Origin: UBA1858 sp045105615
GTDB lineage: Bacteria; Pseudomonadota; Gammaproteobacteria; UBA4575
NCBI GenBank assembly: GCA_045105615.1
Contig: JBGCDS010000027.1
Location: 1-64,000 of the forward strand
DNA: 64,000 nucleotides
Reading direction: 5' to 3'
The number at the start of each line of letters is the position of its first letter. Position 1 is the stretch's first letter. A model generated the notes under the pieces. That model saw only the letters and a program-made list of their open reading frames with translations. It was not told the DNA's origin and did not search any database. The position numbers and the translations under genes were made by a program. Positions 16,129-25,501 of the stretch are shown here, piece by piece.

Positions 16129-17577
16129 CTATTCAAATTCTTTTGGCATTTGCAAATGATAATCAGTCTGTTGCTGATACTGATGCCCAAGATTTAATAA
16201 TGTTTGCTCTTCGAAATAATTACTCACTAACTGCATACCTACTGGCAGGTCCTGCTGAAAACCCACCGGCAATGAAATACCTGGCAAACCAGCCAAATTG
16301 ACGCCGATGGTATATATATCAGAAAGATACATAGTGATTGGATCATCTGACTTTTCATTCACTTTAAATGCAGTCGTGGGCGTAGTGGGACTTAGCACGG
16401 CATCCACTTGATCAAACGCAGCTTTATAGTCCTCACTAATTAATCGGCGTATTTTTTGCGCTTTAAGATAATATGCATCGTAATAGCCCGCTGACAATGC
16501 GTAGGCACCCACCATAATGCGCCGTTTCACTTCTTCACCAAAACCTTCACTGCGTGAACGAGAATACATGTCTTCTAAATTAGTTGGGTTGTCACAACGA
16601 TAACCGTAACGCACACCATCAAAACGCGATAAATTTGATGAACATTCCGCAGGCGCAATCACGTAATAAGCAGCAATAGCTAACTTTGCATTAGGCAAGG
16701 AGATGGGTTTAATTTCACAGCCCAAATCTTTAAGCACATCACAGGCTTTATGTATTTTTGCAGCAATATCTGGATCCAATCCTTCTTGAAAAAATTCTTC
16801 TGGCAACCCTATTCTCAAACCTTTTACTGACTGTTCTAATCCTGCAACATAATCCGGCACTGGTTGATCAACACTAGTTGAATCACGTGCATCATGCCCA
16901 GCAATGGATTGCAGCATGTAAGCACAGTCTTCGGAACTAACGCCAAATGGGCCGCCTTGATCCAAACTAGAGGCATAGGCAATCATGCCAAAACGTGAAA
17001 CGCGACCGTAAGTTGGTTTTAATCCTGTTATGCCGCATAGAGCAGCGGGCTGTCTAATTGAACCCCCCGTATCTGTTCCCATGCTGACAGGCGCTAATCG
17101 TGCTGCCACTGCAGCGGCAGAACCTCCTGATGATCCGCCGGGTACACGCTCTGTGTCCCAAGGATTTTTTACCACGCCGTAGTAACTTGATTCAGACGAT
17201 GAGCCCATGGCAAATTCATCCATGTTTGTTTTACCTAACGACACGGCACCTGCTTGATTTAATTTTGTTACTACCGTGGCATCATAAGGCGCGATGAAAT
17301 TATCTAACATGCGTGACGCGCAACTTGTTTTTATTCCATCAGTACAAAAGATATCTTTTAGTGCAATAGGGATACCATTTAAAATTCCACCCTCTGAACC
17401 ACGCGCATCAGCTTGCTTAGCATTTTCTATTGCTTGTTCTGGCGTAAAGGTCACAAACGAATTTAATTGTTCGTCATGTGCTTCGATGCGTTGAATGTAG
17501 TGACCCACTAATTCTTCACTACTAAACTCTTTAGCAGCGAGTGCTTTCGCTTGTTGTGCGACTGTTAACTTATGCAT
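16129..17577 (-). CDS. gatA: Aspartyl/glutamyl-tRNA amidotransferase subunit A
   Basis: GatA is the glutaminase of the amidotransferase, generating ammonia for GatB. It is an amidase-signature protein of 482 aa: the catalytic Lys lies in GIPIALKDIF and the Ser-cisSer-Lys triad in the glycine-rich segment GGSSGGSAAAVAA followed by DTGGSIRQPAALCG. Order gatC-gatA-gatB on the minus strand is canonical, which also implies that this organism makes Gln- or Asn-tRNA by the indirect route. Confidence 0.97.
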   Translation of the reverse strand: MHKLTVAQQAKALAAKEFSSEELVGHYIQRIEAHDEQLNSFVTFTPEQAIENAKQADARGSEGGILNGIPIALKDIFCTDGIKTSCASRMLDNFIAPYDATVVTKLNQAGAVSLGKTNMDEFAMGSSSESSYYGVVKNPWDTERVPGGSSGGSAAAVAARLAPVSMGTDTGGSIRQPAALCGITGLKPTYGRVSRFGMIAYASSLDQGGPFGVSSEDCAYMLQSIAGHDARDSTSVDQPVPDYVAGLEQSVKGLRIGLPEEFFQEGLDPDIAAKIHKACDVLKDLGCEIKPISLPNAKLAIAAYYVIAPAECSSNLSRFDGVRYGYRCDNPTNLEDMYSRSRSEGFGEEVKRRIMVGAYALSAGYYDAYYLKAQKIRRLISEDYKAAFDQVDAVLSPTTPTTAFKVNEKSDDPITMYLSDIYTIGVNLAGLPGISLPVGFQQDLPVGMQLVSNYFEEQTLLNLGHQYQQQTDYHLQMPKEFE

Positions 17578-17616
17578 AAATAAAAGATAGGTTGTGTATT
17601 GCTAATAATGCGAAAT

Positions 17617-17904
17617 TTATTCGATAACTTTAGGGACGAGATACAAGCCGTCTTGCGTTGCCGGTGCAATCTGTTGAAATTTTTCACGCTGATTAGTTTC
17701 TGCAATTTCATCCACGCGTAATGACTGCATCATATCTTGCGGATGTGCCATCGGCTCAATATTCTCCACATCGGCTTGATTCATCTGCTCGACAAATTCC
17801 AATATGCGAGAAAGATCCTGCTTGTAGCGATCAAGCTCATCTTGATTAATTTGCAATTTTGCCAGTTTGGCAATATCGCGAACATCTTCCGTTGAAAGTG
17901 CCAT
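17617..17904 (-). CDS. gatC: Aspartyl/glutamyl-tRNA amidotransferase subunit C
   Basis: 95-aa subunit that clamps GatA to GatB. It has the characteristic start (STEDVRDIAKLAKLQI), the LSRILEFVEQMNQ helix and the ending motif LRVDEIAETNQREKFQQIAP ... GLYLVPKVIE. A strong GAGGAG ribosome-binding site precedes the ATG. It is the promoter-proximal gene of the gatCAB operon, divergent from mreB across a 115-nt gap. Confidence 0.96.
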   Translation of the reverse strand: MALSTEDVRDIAKLAKLQINQDELDRYKQDLSRILEFVEQMNQADVENIEPMAHPQDMMQSLRVDEIAETNQREKFQQIAPATQDGLYLVPKVIE

Positions 17905-18019
17905 AATTTGCTCCTCGATAAGGTACAGAAAGGTACCATATATAACGTCTTGCCCAAACCCATACCCGCTGTTAGAGTACCGTTTCTATTCCAATGATTA
18001 TTAAAGACATTTCCCCCAC

Positions 18020-19063
18020 ATGTTTGGACGAATTCTAGGATTATTTTCTAACGACCTTTCTATTGATCTGGGCACAGCGAATACTCTTATTTATGTGCGA
18101 GACAAAGGTATTGTACTCAATGAACCTTCGGTAGTTGCTATTCGTAACGATCCGAACACTGGTACACGTTCGATTGAAGCAGTCGGCTCTGGCGCCAAAA
18201 GAATGTTAGGCCGCACGCCAACCAATATTGAAGCCATCCGCCCAATGAAAGACGGCGTAATTGCTGATTTCACCACGACAGAGCGTATGTTGCAGCATTT
18301 CATCCGCGCCGTGCATAAAAATATGATTTTACGCCCTAGCCCACGCGTACTGGTATGCGTGCCCTGCGGCGCGACCCAGGTGGAAAGACGCGCGATTCGC
18401 GAATCTGCTGATGGCGCTGGCGCTCGAAAAACGTACTTAATTGAAGAGCCCATTGCTGCGGCGATTGGCGCAGGATTACCCATCGACGAAGCCCGCGGCT
18501 CAATGATCTTAGATATTGGTGGCGGCACCTCTGAAGTTGCTGTGTTATCACTAAATGGTATTGTCTATTCAGCCTCAGTGCGCATAGGCGGCGACAAATT
18601 TGACGACGCTATCATCAGCTATGTACGCCGAAATTATGGCGTATTGATTGGTGAAGCCACGGCTGAAAGAGTTAAACAAGAAATCGGAACTGCTTATCCA
18701 GGCAAAGATATGCTGGAAATTGAAGTTAAAGGTAGAAACCTCTCTGAAGGCGTACCTAAGAGTTTCTCCTTAAATAGCAATGAAATTTTAGAAGCATTAC
18801 AAGAACCACTTTATGGAATTGTCAGCGCAGTGAAAACTGCTCTTGAGCAAACGCCTCCTGAATTAGGCGCTGATGTCGCAGAACGCGGCATCGTACTTAC
18901 TGGTGGAGGTGCATTATTACGTGATCTTGATCGTCTAATAATGGAAGAAACAGGCATTCCGGTCGTGGTTGCAGATGATCCACTTACCTCTGTAGCACGT
19001 GGTGGCGGTAAAGTACTCGAGATGCTTGATGAATTTGGCAGCGATTTGTTAACTGGAGACTAA
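18020..19063 (+). CDS. mreB: Rod-shape-determining actin homologue MreB
   Basis: Bacterial actin that organises cell-wall elongation. The 347-aa protein has the phosphate-1 loop DLGTANTLIY, the conserved TPTNIEAIRPMKDGVIADF, CVPCGATQVERRAI, phosphate-2 ILDIGGGTSEVAV and adenosine motif VLTGGGALLRDLDRL. Its N-terminus includes the amphipathic segment MFGRILGLFSNDL used for membrane attachment. No purine-rich Shine-Dalgarno precedes the ATG (the context is TTTCCCCCAC). It is followed by mreC and mreD. Rod shape is therefore likely. Confidence 0.97.
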   Translation: MFGRILGLFSNDLSIDLGTANTLIYVRDKGIVLNEPSVVAIRNDPNTGTRSIEAVGSGAKRMLGRTPTNIEAIRPMKDGVIADFTTTERMLQHFIRAVHKNMILRPSPRVLVCVPCGATQVERRAIRESADGAGARKTYLIEEPIAAAIGAGLPIDEARGSMILDIGGGTSEVAVLSLNGIVYSASVRIGGDKFDDAIISYVRRNYGVLIGEATAERVKQEIGTAYPGKDMLEIEVKGRNLSEGVPKSFSLNSNEILEALQEPLYGIVSAVKTALEQTPPELGADVAERGIVLTGGGALLRDLDRLIMEETGIPVVVADDPLTSVARGGGKVLEMLDEFGSDLLTGD

Positions 19064-19091
19064 AACAGTTAGCCATCCACATTTGATGGTC

Positions 19092-19096
19092 GGAGG
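19092..19096 (+). promoter_or_regulatory. Ribosome-binding site that decides the mreC start
   Basis: GGAGG, six nucleotides before the ATA codon at 19103. No ATG, GTG or TTG is placed correctly for it in the mreC frame. It is the strongest evidence that initiation is at ATA. Confidence 0.75.
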
Positions 19097-19102
19097 ATCA
19101 CT

Positions 19103-20017
19103 ATAAAACCTCTATTTACATTTGATGCATCCGCATCATCCAGGCTACTAATTTTGGTCATTGTTTCTGTTGTCATTATGACAATAGATCACCGTTATCA
19201 GCACTTACAAGTAGTTCGCTCTTCACTAGCAGCAGCCACCTATCCATTACAGTACTTGGCACATTTGCCTTCCGCTATTAGTGAAATATTTAGCGAGAAT
19301 CTTGCTGCGCGCATAGACCTGCTTGATGATAATGAAACATTACGCGAACAAGCACTTTTCAACCAAGCAAAGCTACAGCGCTTAGCATTACTAGAACAAG
19401 AAAATGCACGATTAAGAGAACTGCTCGGCTCACCGATTCAGACTTCTCATGAAAAAGTGTTGATTGCCGAAATTTTGTCAGTCGACCTTCATCCCTTCAA
19501 ACAATTAATCACCATCAACAAAGGCAAACGCCAAGGCGTGTTTGACGGTCAACCACTGATTGGAGCAAAGGGCATCATTGGGCAAATTATTGAAGTCTAT
19601 CCGATGCATTCTACTGCGCTCCTCATCTCCGACCCTAACCATGCATTACTCGCAGAAAGCAATCGGACAAACTTACGAGCACTACTGGTTGGCAGCGGAA
19701 AAACTGATCGTGTTGAATTAAAAAATGTTTCTTTATCTGCCGATATTCGTGTTGGAGATTTACTACACACCTCCGGCTTAGATGGGCGATACCCTCCCAA
19801 CTACCCGATAGCAGAGGTTACCGAAATCAATAACCGACCTGGCGATGCTTTTCTAAATGTAGAAGCTCGACCCCTAGCAGACTTAGACACCATACGAGAA
19901 GTATTACTATTATGGACATCGCCCCCTGAAGAAGACGAATTAAATTCAGAAGAAAATAGTAGCGATTCAGACACAGCTAACAGCGCTGAGTCTACTACCA
20001 TGCAAGAAACACCATAG
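19103..20017 (+). CDS. mreC: Rod-shape-determining protein MreC, apparent ATA start
   Basis: Periplasmic scaffold linking MreB/MreD to the elongation synthases. From ATA 19103 the protein is 304 aa and begins (M)KPLFTFDASASSRLLIL, matching the family's conserved MKPLF start and giving a complete membrane anchor (LLILVIVSVVIMTI). A coiled coil follows (LLEQENARLRELLGS), then the beta-rich MreC domain (GQPLIGAKGIIGQIIE, LLISDPNHALLAE, DLLHTSGLDGRYP). The tail is acidic and Ser-rich. The first standard initiation codon in frame (TTG 19154) would cut off the conserved start and half of the anchor. A G-to-A sequencing error in ATG is the alternative. Confidence 0.9.
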   Translation: MKPLFTFDASASSRLLILVIVSVVIMTIDHRYQHLQVVRSSLAAATYPLQYLAHLPSAISEIFSENLAARIDLLDDNETLREQALFNQAKLQRLALLEQENARLRELLGSPIQTSHEKVLIAEILSVDLHPFKQLITINKGKRQGVFDGQPLIGAKGIIGQIIEVYPMHSTALLISDPNHALLAESNRTNLRALLVGSGKTDRVELKNVSLSADIRVGDLLHTSGLDGRYPPNYPIAEVTEINNRPGDAFLNVEARPLADLDTIREVLLLWTSPPEEDELNSEENSSDSDTANSAESTTMQETP

Positions 20018-20018
20018 G

Positions 20019-20501
20019 ATGCGTAAAACAACACGAACATATTATGTATTGATTGGCTCATTCATCATTGCCACTTTACTCACTATCATGCCTATTCCAG
20101 TATGGGCCGAACCATTTCGACCAGAATGGATTTTATTGTTAGTCATTTATTGGAGCATGACTACACCAAGATGGATTGGCGTTGGTTCAGCCTGGGGACT
20201 TGGACTTATAGTAGACGTATTACGTGGCGCCTTGCTAGCACAGCATGCATTAGGCTTTGCGCTAACTGCATTTATCAGTATTCGCTTTTATCAACGCGTG
20301 CGCATTTATCCATTACATCAACAAGCTTTATTTATTGCGATGATCTTATTGCCCCACATGAGTGTTTCATTATGGGTCTATGGAGTACTCGGCCAAGACC
20401 CTGAATCCTGGACTTACTGGTCTCCCGCATTAACTAGCGCCATTGCTTGGCCATGGATTTATATTGTTATGCGTGCCGTCAGAAGAACTTCTGACTTATA
20501 G
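20019..20501 (+). CDS. mreD: Rod-shape-determining protein MreD
   Basis: 160-aa integral membrane protein with about five hydrophobic segments, the family motif PEWILLLVIYWSM, then GVGSAWGLGLIVDVLRGALLAQHALGFAL, the 'D..G.lLG.haL' signature of MreD. It starts 1 nt after the mreC stop, so translation is probably coupled. It completes the mreBCD operon; a 33-nt gap separates it from the convergent transporter gene. Confidence 0.93.
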   Translation: MRKTTRTYYVLIGSFIIATLLTIMPIPVWAEPFRPEWILLLVIYWSMTTPRWIGVGSAWGLGLIVDVLRGALLAQHALGFALTAFISIRFYQRVRIYPLHQQALFIAMILLPHMSVSLWVYGVLGQDPESWTYWSPALTSAIAWPWIYIVMRAVRRTSDL

Positions 20502-20534
20502 ACTAATTTATCCTCCACCTTAGACGCTGAACTT

Positions 20535-21440
20535 TTAAGTTCGATTTACCATTAAATTAGCCACGCCCACCATCATCAACGCTACACCAAGTACTAACCA
20601 CACACTAAATGGTTCGCCTAGCAGATAAATCGCTAACACAATAGTGAATATTGGACCTAGCATTCCAACAATTCCTGTTTGCGTGGGACCTATTCGACTC
20701 AATGCCTCAGTCATCATAAAGCTTGGAATTACCGTGCTTAATATAACGAGCATTACTAGCCAGAACCAAGCTGCATGGCTAATAGACAAGTCTGAGAAAT
20801 CTAACACCACAACACCATGTAACAAACCAAATATGCAAGAAGAAATCATGGCTATACAAGTAAACAGCTGGGATCCTAAGCGCTTAATATACCGTTTACT
20901 AAATAACACATAAAACGCAAAGCTCAATGCAGCTCCCAACACCATGAGCGTTCCCTCAACTACTCCTTCGCCCACTAGCTTTAACTCATGACCCATGACC
21001 ACATACAAGCCTGCATAGGTGACAATCAATGAAATTATTATTCGTCGTGTAATATTTTCGTTAAAGAAAAAATAACCCAATAGCGCCACCATAAATGGAT
21101 AAGTAAACAAACTTAAGCGTTCTAATTGTGCGCTAATCAGCTCCAAACCCATCAAATCTAATAATGACGCCAGGTAATAACCAAAAAAACCTAATGCAAA
21201 GATTGTTATCGTTGTTTTGAAATTTAAACCTATATCAGATGACTTCTTAGATAATGACCAAATCAACATTCCTATATAAATGGGCAGTGACATTGCCATG
21301 CGCAATACCAGCACCTCATCTGCATCCATATTCTCCGCATAGAGGAATTTGATAAAGATTGATTTCAATGAAAACAGAAGCGTGCCAAAACCAGCTAGTG
21401 CAAAGCCCAGCGATAAATTTTTATCTGGAGCAGTTTTCAA
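20535..21440 (-). CDS. EamA/DMT-superfamily transporter
   Basis: 301 aa with ten hydrophobic helices arranged as two EamA repeats (roughly residues 12-145 and 160-297). The second repeat ends with the typical LGPIFTIVLAIYLLGEPFSVWLVLGVALMMVGV. These proteins export or import metabolites such as amino acids or nucleosides; substrate cannot be read from sequence. It stands alone between mreD and a dynamin-like GTPase gene. Confidence 0.9.
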   Translation of the reverse strand: MKTAPDKNLSLGFALAGFGTLLFSLKSIFIKFLYAENMDADEVLVLRMAMSLPIYIGMLIWSLSKKSSDIGLNFKTTITIFALGFFGYYLASLLDLMGLELISAQLERLSLFTYPFMVALLGYFFFNENITRRIIISLIVTYAGLYVVMGHELKLVGEGVVEGTLMVLGAALSFAFYVLFSKRYIKRLGSQLFTCIAMISSCIFGLLHGVVVLDFSDLSISHAAWFWLVMLVILSTVIPSFMMTEALSRIGPTQTGIVGMLGPIFTIVLAIYLLGEPFSVWLVLGVALMMVGVANLMVNRT

Positions 21441-21558
21441 TTGTATAATTGGTAACTATGATTTTTCAGCTGCCATGAAATTACAAGCTTCGATGAGCTT
21501 ACACCCTGATCAACATGACAAGCATAACTACCAATCAAGATGGAGCTAATATTAGTTA

Positions 21559-22983
21559 CTATGACTTGCCTGATGGATTAGTATATTGATCATTAAGTTT
21601 CTGAACAAAGCCATCAGCAGAATCACGTAGTTCGCTAATTTTATCCATCGCTTTTTGATCCCATCCAGCTAAGCGCCCAAATAATACACTCTTAAACCAA
21701 CGCGTATTCTTTAGGAATGCTGCTCGCAAATTTCCATAGTAACCATCCTCCGCTAAGCCGCGCGCATACCATTTAGCAATAGCGCCTCTAACAATAAAAT
21801 GCACCAATACAAATACAGCGGCAATAGCAATTAACAACACATTAGACATCACACCACCATAGCCATCTGCCGGCATACCTGGAATAGCAAAGCTAAATCC
21901 CTTCCAATAGCCATGAGAAATTGTGTACGACAAGAAAAAAATAAATAACGGAATTAGCACAATGACATCCGCAATCAGCACACGTTTTTTCCACACACTA
22001 ACTGCTGTTTGCAACTCAGGAACTATTTCTTTTTCAATGCGATTTGAAAAATTCTCTAGTGCACCAATAATCCTATAAGCACGCTCAACACTTACCTGTG
22101 CAATACGTTTAGTAATTTCATGCAAATCAGCATCACGCTTGCGTTTATATCTCTCTTCTAAGCCTGGGTCTTCAATTTTAACTGCCGCATCTTTATTATA
22201 CAAAGTATGGAAGCTGCCGCTAACTAAGCCACCTTGAGCAATGGCGCGTTGCCATGCTGCGACTACATCCTCTAGATTATCTTCTGCTGCAGTGGTATCA
22301 ATTTGATTCAAGATAAACATTATCTTATTGGCATCTTTGCGCCGTACTGTGCCAGCAACCAAGTGTTCCAAAGTATCTCTCATTGCGCCAGGCTCTGGAT
22401 GTCTGGCATCAAAAAATACCAACACTAAATCAGAAAGATTAATAATATGATCTGTTATACGTAATGTTGAGTCCCTCTGAGAATCAGCATCAAATCCTGG
22501 TGAGTCAATCAAGATTTTGCCTCGCATAACATCAGTAGGACAGGTTTTTAATTGCAGATAAGTATCAATTCTTGAACCTTCACCTTCAGCTACTTTATCA
22601 ATTGCTTCACTCATTTGATAAAATGGGAAACGCGGATCCGCGTCCAACGCTATTCCGGGCAATACACGCACAGTGTCATCACTGCTAAAACAAAGCACAG
22701 TAAACTTATCATCGACGGCTTGGTTCCCCGTCTTCTGAATAGTGTCACCCACATACTGGTTTATAAAGCTCGACTTCCCTGCCGAGAATGTCCCCAAAAT
22801 TGAGATCAGAGGCCACCATGAGATTTCTGTCGTGTATGAGTCACGTGCATTCAACACACCTAAGCCCAAACCTACCTCATCTAGCTCAATAAATTTATCC
22901 ACAACAGAGACCAACAGTGGACTCTCTTGCTCTAAATGTTTTTGCAGGCTTTTTATCCGATCAGTTGTAATCTTATCTTGCAT
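21559..22983 (-). CDS. Dynamin-like membrane GTPase
   Basis: 474 aa. G domain: P-loop GTFSAGKSSFIN near residue 62, G3 DSPGFD near 165, G4 NQID near 235. A helical region follows and then two transmembrane segments (IADVIVLIPLFIFFLSYTI and VLLIAIAAVFVLVHFIV) near 345-420, with a short cytoplasmic tail. The architecture is that of bacterial dynamin-like proteins, which remodel or repair membranes. Its stop is followed by a gap before the convergent-side EamA gene, and the ChaN-like gene ends 10 nt upstream of its start, so the two may form a unit. Confidence 0.88.
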   Translation of the reverse strand: MQDKITTDRIKSLQKHLEQESPLLVSVVDKFIELDEVGLGLGVLNARDSYTTEISWWPLISILGTFSAGKSSFINQYVGDTIQKTGNQAVDDKFTVLCFSSDDTVRVLPGIALDADPRFPFYQMSEAIDKVAEGEGSRIDTYLQLKTCPTDVMRGKILIDSPGFDADSQRDSTLRITDHIINLSDLVLVFFDARHPEPGAMRDTLEHLVAGTVRRKDANKIMFILNQIDTTAAEDNLEDVVAAWQRAIAQGGLVSGSFHTLYNKDAAVKIEDPGLEERYKRKRDADLHEITKRIAQVSVERAYRIIGALENFSNRIEKEIVPELQTAVSVWKKRVLIADVIVLIPLFIFFLSYTISHGYWKGFSFAIPGMPADGYGGVMSNVLLIAIAAVFVLVHFIVRGAIAKWYARGLAEDGYYGNLRAAFLKNTRWFKSVLFGRLAGWDQKAMDKISELRDSADGFVQKLNDQYTNPSGKS

Positions 22984-22993
22984 GGCAGTACGA

Positions 22994-23974
22994 CTATTTA
23001 GTTAGCTTTTTCATTTTCTTTAATTGCTCAGCAAACTCAATACATGGGTCTTGATTGCGCTCACTGGGCGTGAAGTAAATATAATCAAATTGCTGAGGTA
23101 AATCAGTATGATCTATATATTCCTCTATATGCATTTTATCAGGATCAACATTCACAAAAGCAATACTGACAGATTGTTTTCCTAAGCGTTGCAAGTGTAC
23201 AGGCACACCGATATCTTTGCGAACATGAACCGCGCCTGCAATCAGAGCCACATTATGCGTATCTGCCATTCTGGCCAGCGATAATGCAAATGATGCATCT
23301 TTAGCCAGCTGGGCACGCAATAATGGCTCTGTATGCGCTATCGGTAAATAGCCGCAATGAGCATCAAAAATCAGTTGTTTAATGGCATCTTTCATGTCAC
23401 CTGTAATGGAATCACAGAACTCTAGAGATACACCAAATCTAGATACTCGACATTGCTCACTAGCAGAATATTTTTTTATTTGCTCACGAGTCAGATTCGC
23501 CCCTATCATCGGCATCTGATGTTTAATCTGCACCTCTAAAATAGGTTTATATATTTCCCAATCCCATTGCGCGGATATTTCTTCAAGCTTTTCATGCAAA
23601 CTTTCTAATGGCTGTTTAAATGAATATTCAGTTTGTAGCTCAGCCCAGTCATCGTAAGCCAACATCTCAAATACTAAGGCTGAAGGCTTATCTATGGACA
23701 GCCATTTCTCTATGGTCTTAGCTTGAGCAATATGGTGATCTGGATTTGTATGTGTTTCGCCTAGTAAGATAATTTGCTCATGTTGGATATTTTTATCCAG
23801 CTGTTGCACAGAAATCCACGTTTTATCTTTAACAGAGAAAACTTTTCCTACAAATGGGTGGTCTCGATAGTATAGTGACTGCCAATCATCATGTACTGGC
23901 GACGCCACGCAACAAGTGAACGACATAAATAACAATAAAAGCCAGATATAACGACGCAACCATGTTTGTTTCAT
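22994..23974 (-). CDS. ChaN-like haem-binding/iron-regulated protein
   Basis: 326 aa with an N-terminal signal peptide (WLLLLFMSFTCCVAS). A Cys pair at the end of the hydrophobic stretch could serve as a lipobox, though not a standard one. The ChaN/DUF399 core is clear: QIILLGETHTNPDHH, ALVFEMLAYDDW, ARMADTHNVALIAGAVHVRKDIGVP. ChaN of Campylobacter binds haem at the outer membrane; the family is otherwise poorly defined. It is co-directional with the dynamin-like gene, 10 nt apart. Confidence 0.85.
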   Translation of the reverse strand: MKQTWLRRYIWLLLLFMSFTCCVASPVHDDWQSLYYRDHPFVGKVFSVKDKTWISVQQLDKNIQHEQIILLGETHTNPDHHIAQAKTIEKWLSIDKPSALVFEMLAYDDWAELQTEYSFKQPLESLHEKLEEISAQWDWEIYKPILEVQIKHQMPMIGANLTREQIKKYSASEQCRVSRFGVSLEFCDSITGDMKDAIKQLIFDAHCGYLPIAHTEPLLRAQLAKDASFALSLARMADTHNVALIAGAVHVRKDIGVPVHLQRLGKQSVSIAFVNVDPDKMHIEEYIDHTDLPQQFDYIYFTPSERNQDPCIEFAEQLKKMKKLTK

Positions 23975-24008
23975 TACTACTATTACTCAAATAAAGTTAT
24001 TACTCAAA

Positions 24009-25118
24009 ATGCTCCCTAACGTCATCACCACCATTGCCGATTTAGAATCATTTGTAGAACAGATCTCCTCTGCTCCCTGGCTGGCAATGGACACAGAGTT
24101 CATGCGTGAATCTACTTATTACCCAATCCTGTGTTTAATCCAGATTGCAACCGATGATGTCAGCGCATGTATCGATGTACTTACCTTGGATCATATTGAC
24201 CCATTACTGGAGCTATTGCGACAAAACTCTCAATTGAAAATTTTTCACTCCTGCCGTCAAGACATGGAAGTATTGTATGCCGAATATCAGCTAATCCCAA
24301 AACCGCTATTTGACACTCAAGTCGCAGCTAGCATTCTAGGCCTCAATGAACAGATCAGCTATGCTGAATTAGTCGCACAAAAATCATCTATTCATTTAGC
24401 CAAAACCGAAAGCCGTACTGATTGGAAAAAGCGGCCACTAAGCGCTGCCCAGATTGACTACGCTTTAGATGATGTAATTCATCTAGGCCCCCTGTGTAAG
24501 AAGTTGGAATCTGATTTAGAGACAGAAAATAGAACGCCTTGGTTGGCAGAAGAGTGTGAAAAGTTATTACTCTCATCTAACTATTTTGTTTCTCCAGAAG
24601 ATGCTTGGAAGCAAGTCAAAGGAATAGGCAAACTGAATGCAAAACAATTTTACTATGTGCGTAAAATTGCTCACTGGCGTGAGCAGTCTGCCCAAACCAA
24701 AAACTTACCTAGACGATGGATATTACCTGACCCTGCCATTCTAGAAACCTGCCAATTAAAAGATTTTAGCGGTGAATCTATCTCGCAATGCCTTAAACAG
24801 CATGCACCTAAATCGATGCGCCACTCAAACAATATTATTCAAATTTTACAGCAAACCATTCCTGCTGAAATCGTCAATGATCTTCAAGAACCGGCTGACA
24901 ATAGACTTAGCAAAGAACAGAAAACACTAATTAAAAAACTTATGGAATTTTCTCGCAACCGCGCTGAACAAATCAATACATCTGCTTCTTTGCTAGCAAA
25001 TAGAAAGTCATTGGTAGATTTAGTGCTAGGGAAACAAAGCAGAGTTGGGTCCGGCTGGAGAAAATCTCAAATTGGCGATGAGCTGGCAACCATTGTTGAA
25101 TCAGAACCCCAAGAATAA
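24009..25118 (+). CDS. rnd: Ribonuclease D
   Basis: 3'-5' exoribonuclease that trims tRNA and other small RNA 3' ends. In 369 aa it shows the DEDD exonuclease domain (DTEFMRESTYYP with Asp28/Glu30; HSCRQDMEVL; TDWKKRPLSAAQIDYALDDVIHL with the final Tyr/Asp) and an HRDC domain (ARQ-like AWKQVKGIGKLNAKQFYYVRKIAHWRE, about 198-230). The length equals typical RNase D. It is divergent from the ChaN-like gene, 34 nt apart. Confidence 0.95.
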   Translation: MLPNVITTIADLESFVEQISSAPWLAMDTEFMRESTYYPILCLIQIATDDVSACIDVLTLDHIDPLLELLRQNSQLKIFHSCRQDMEVLYAEYQLIPKPLFDTQVAASILGLNEQISYAELVAQKSSIHLAKTESRTDWKKRPLSAAQIDYALDDVIHLGPLCKKLESDLETENRTPWLAEECEKLLLSSNYFVSPEDAWKQVKGIGKLNAKQFYYVRKIAHWREQSAQTKNLPRRWILPDPAILETCQLKDFSGESISQCLKQHAPKSMRHSNNIIQILQQTIPAEIVNDLQEPADNRLSKEQKTLIKKLMEFSRNRAEQINTSASLLANRKSLVDLVLGKQSRVGSGWRKSQIGDELATIVESEPQE

Positions 25119-25215
25119 AGTTTTACTCCCTGTCGGAGATAGCAAATAAACTTTACTAGTAGGTTACACTTGCTCTAATTATTAACAAAAAAACAACCAC
25201 TAATTATTAATAGCC

Positions 25216-25458
25216 ATGGAAACATCAGAAATAAAAAAGTTGATTGAAGAGGGCATTACCAACGCAGAAGCTATTGTGACAGGTGATGGTGGCAAATATG
25301 AAGCAACAGTTATCAGCCCTGTATTCGAAGGCTTAAGCATGCTCAAAGAACATCAATTGGTCTACAAGACAGTTAATGCTCAGATTGCTAGCGGTGAGCT
25401 ACATGCATTAACAATTAAAGCGTATACCCCAGAAGAATGGGAACAGAATAAATCTTAA
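25216..25458 (+). CDS. ibaG: BolA-family protein IbaG
   Basis: 80-aa BolA-fold protein. The pattern IKKLIEEGITNAEAIVTGDGGKYEATVISPVFEGLSMLKEHQLVYKTVNAQIASGELHALTIKAYTPEEW matches the IbaG/YrbA subgroup, with the Cys/His Fe-S contact region represented by H-L at LHALTIKAYTP. These proteins bind monothiol glutaredoxins to form [2Fe-2S] complexes. It is usually beside mla and murA genes; here it is alone, downstream of rnd, and closed by a strong hairpin terminator. Confidence 0.92.
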   Translation: METSEIKKLIEEGITNAEAIVTGDGGKYEATVISPVFEGLSMLKEHQLVYKTVNAQIASGELHALTIKAYTPEEWEQNKS

Positions 25459-25463
25459 AAAAT

Positions 25464-25497
25464 AAACGCACTTAGCAGAATACTGCTAAGTGCGTTT
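25464..25497. terminator. Bidirectional hairpin terminator
   Basis: Perfect 15-bp stem, AAACGCACTTAGCAG pairing with CTGCTAAGTGCGTTT across an AATA loop. It lies between the convergent ibaG and cytochrome c genes and should end transcription from both; A/T-rich flanks are present on each side. Confidence 0.9.
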
Positions 25498-25501
25498 AGC
25501 T

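Noticed and set aside
18091..18528. 145-aa reading frame on the minus strand inside mreB
   Set aside because: It is a shadow of the mreB codons; no family resemblance and no ribosome-binding site.
19154..20017. mreC starting at TTG 19154
   Set aside because: It would lose the conserved KPLF start and half of the membrane anchor and has no ribosome-binding site.
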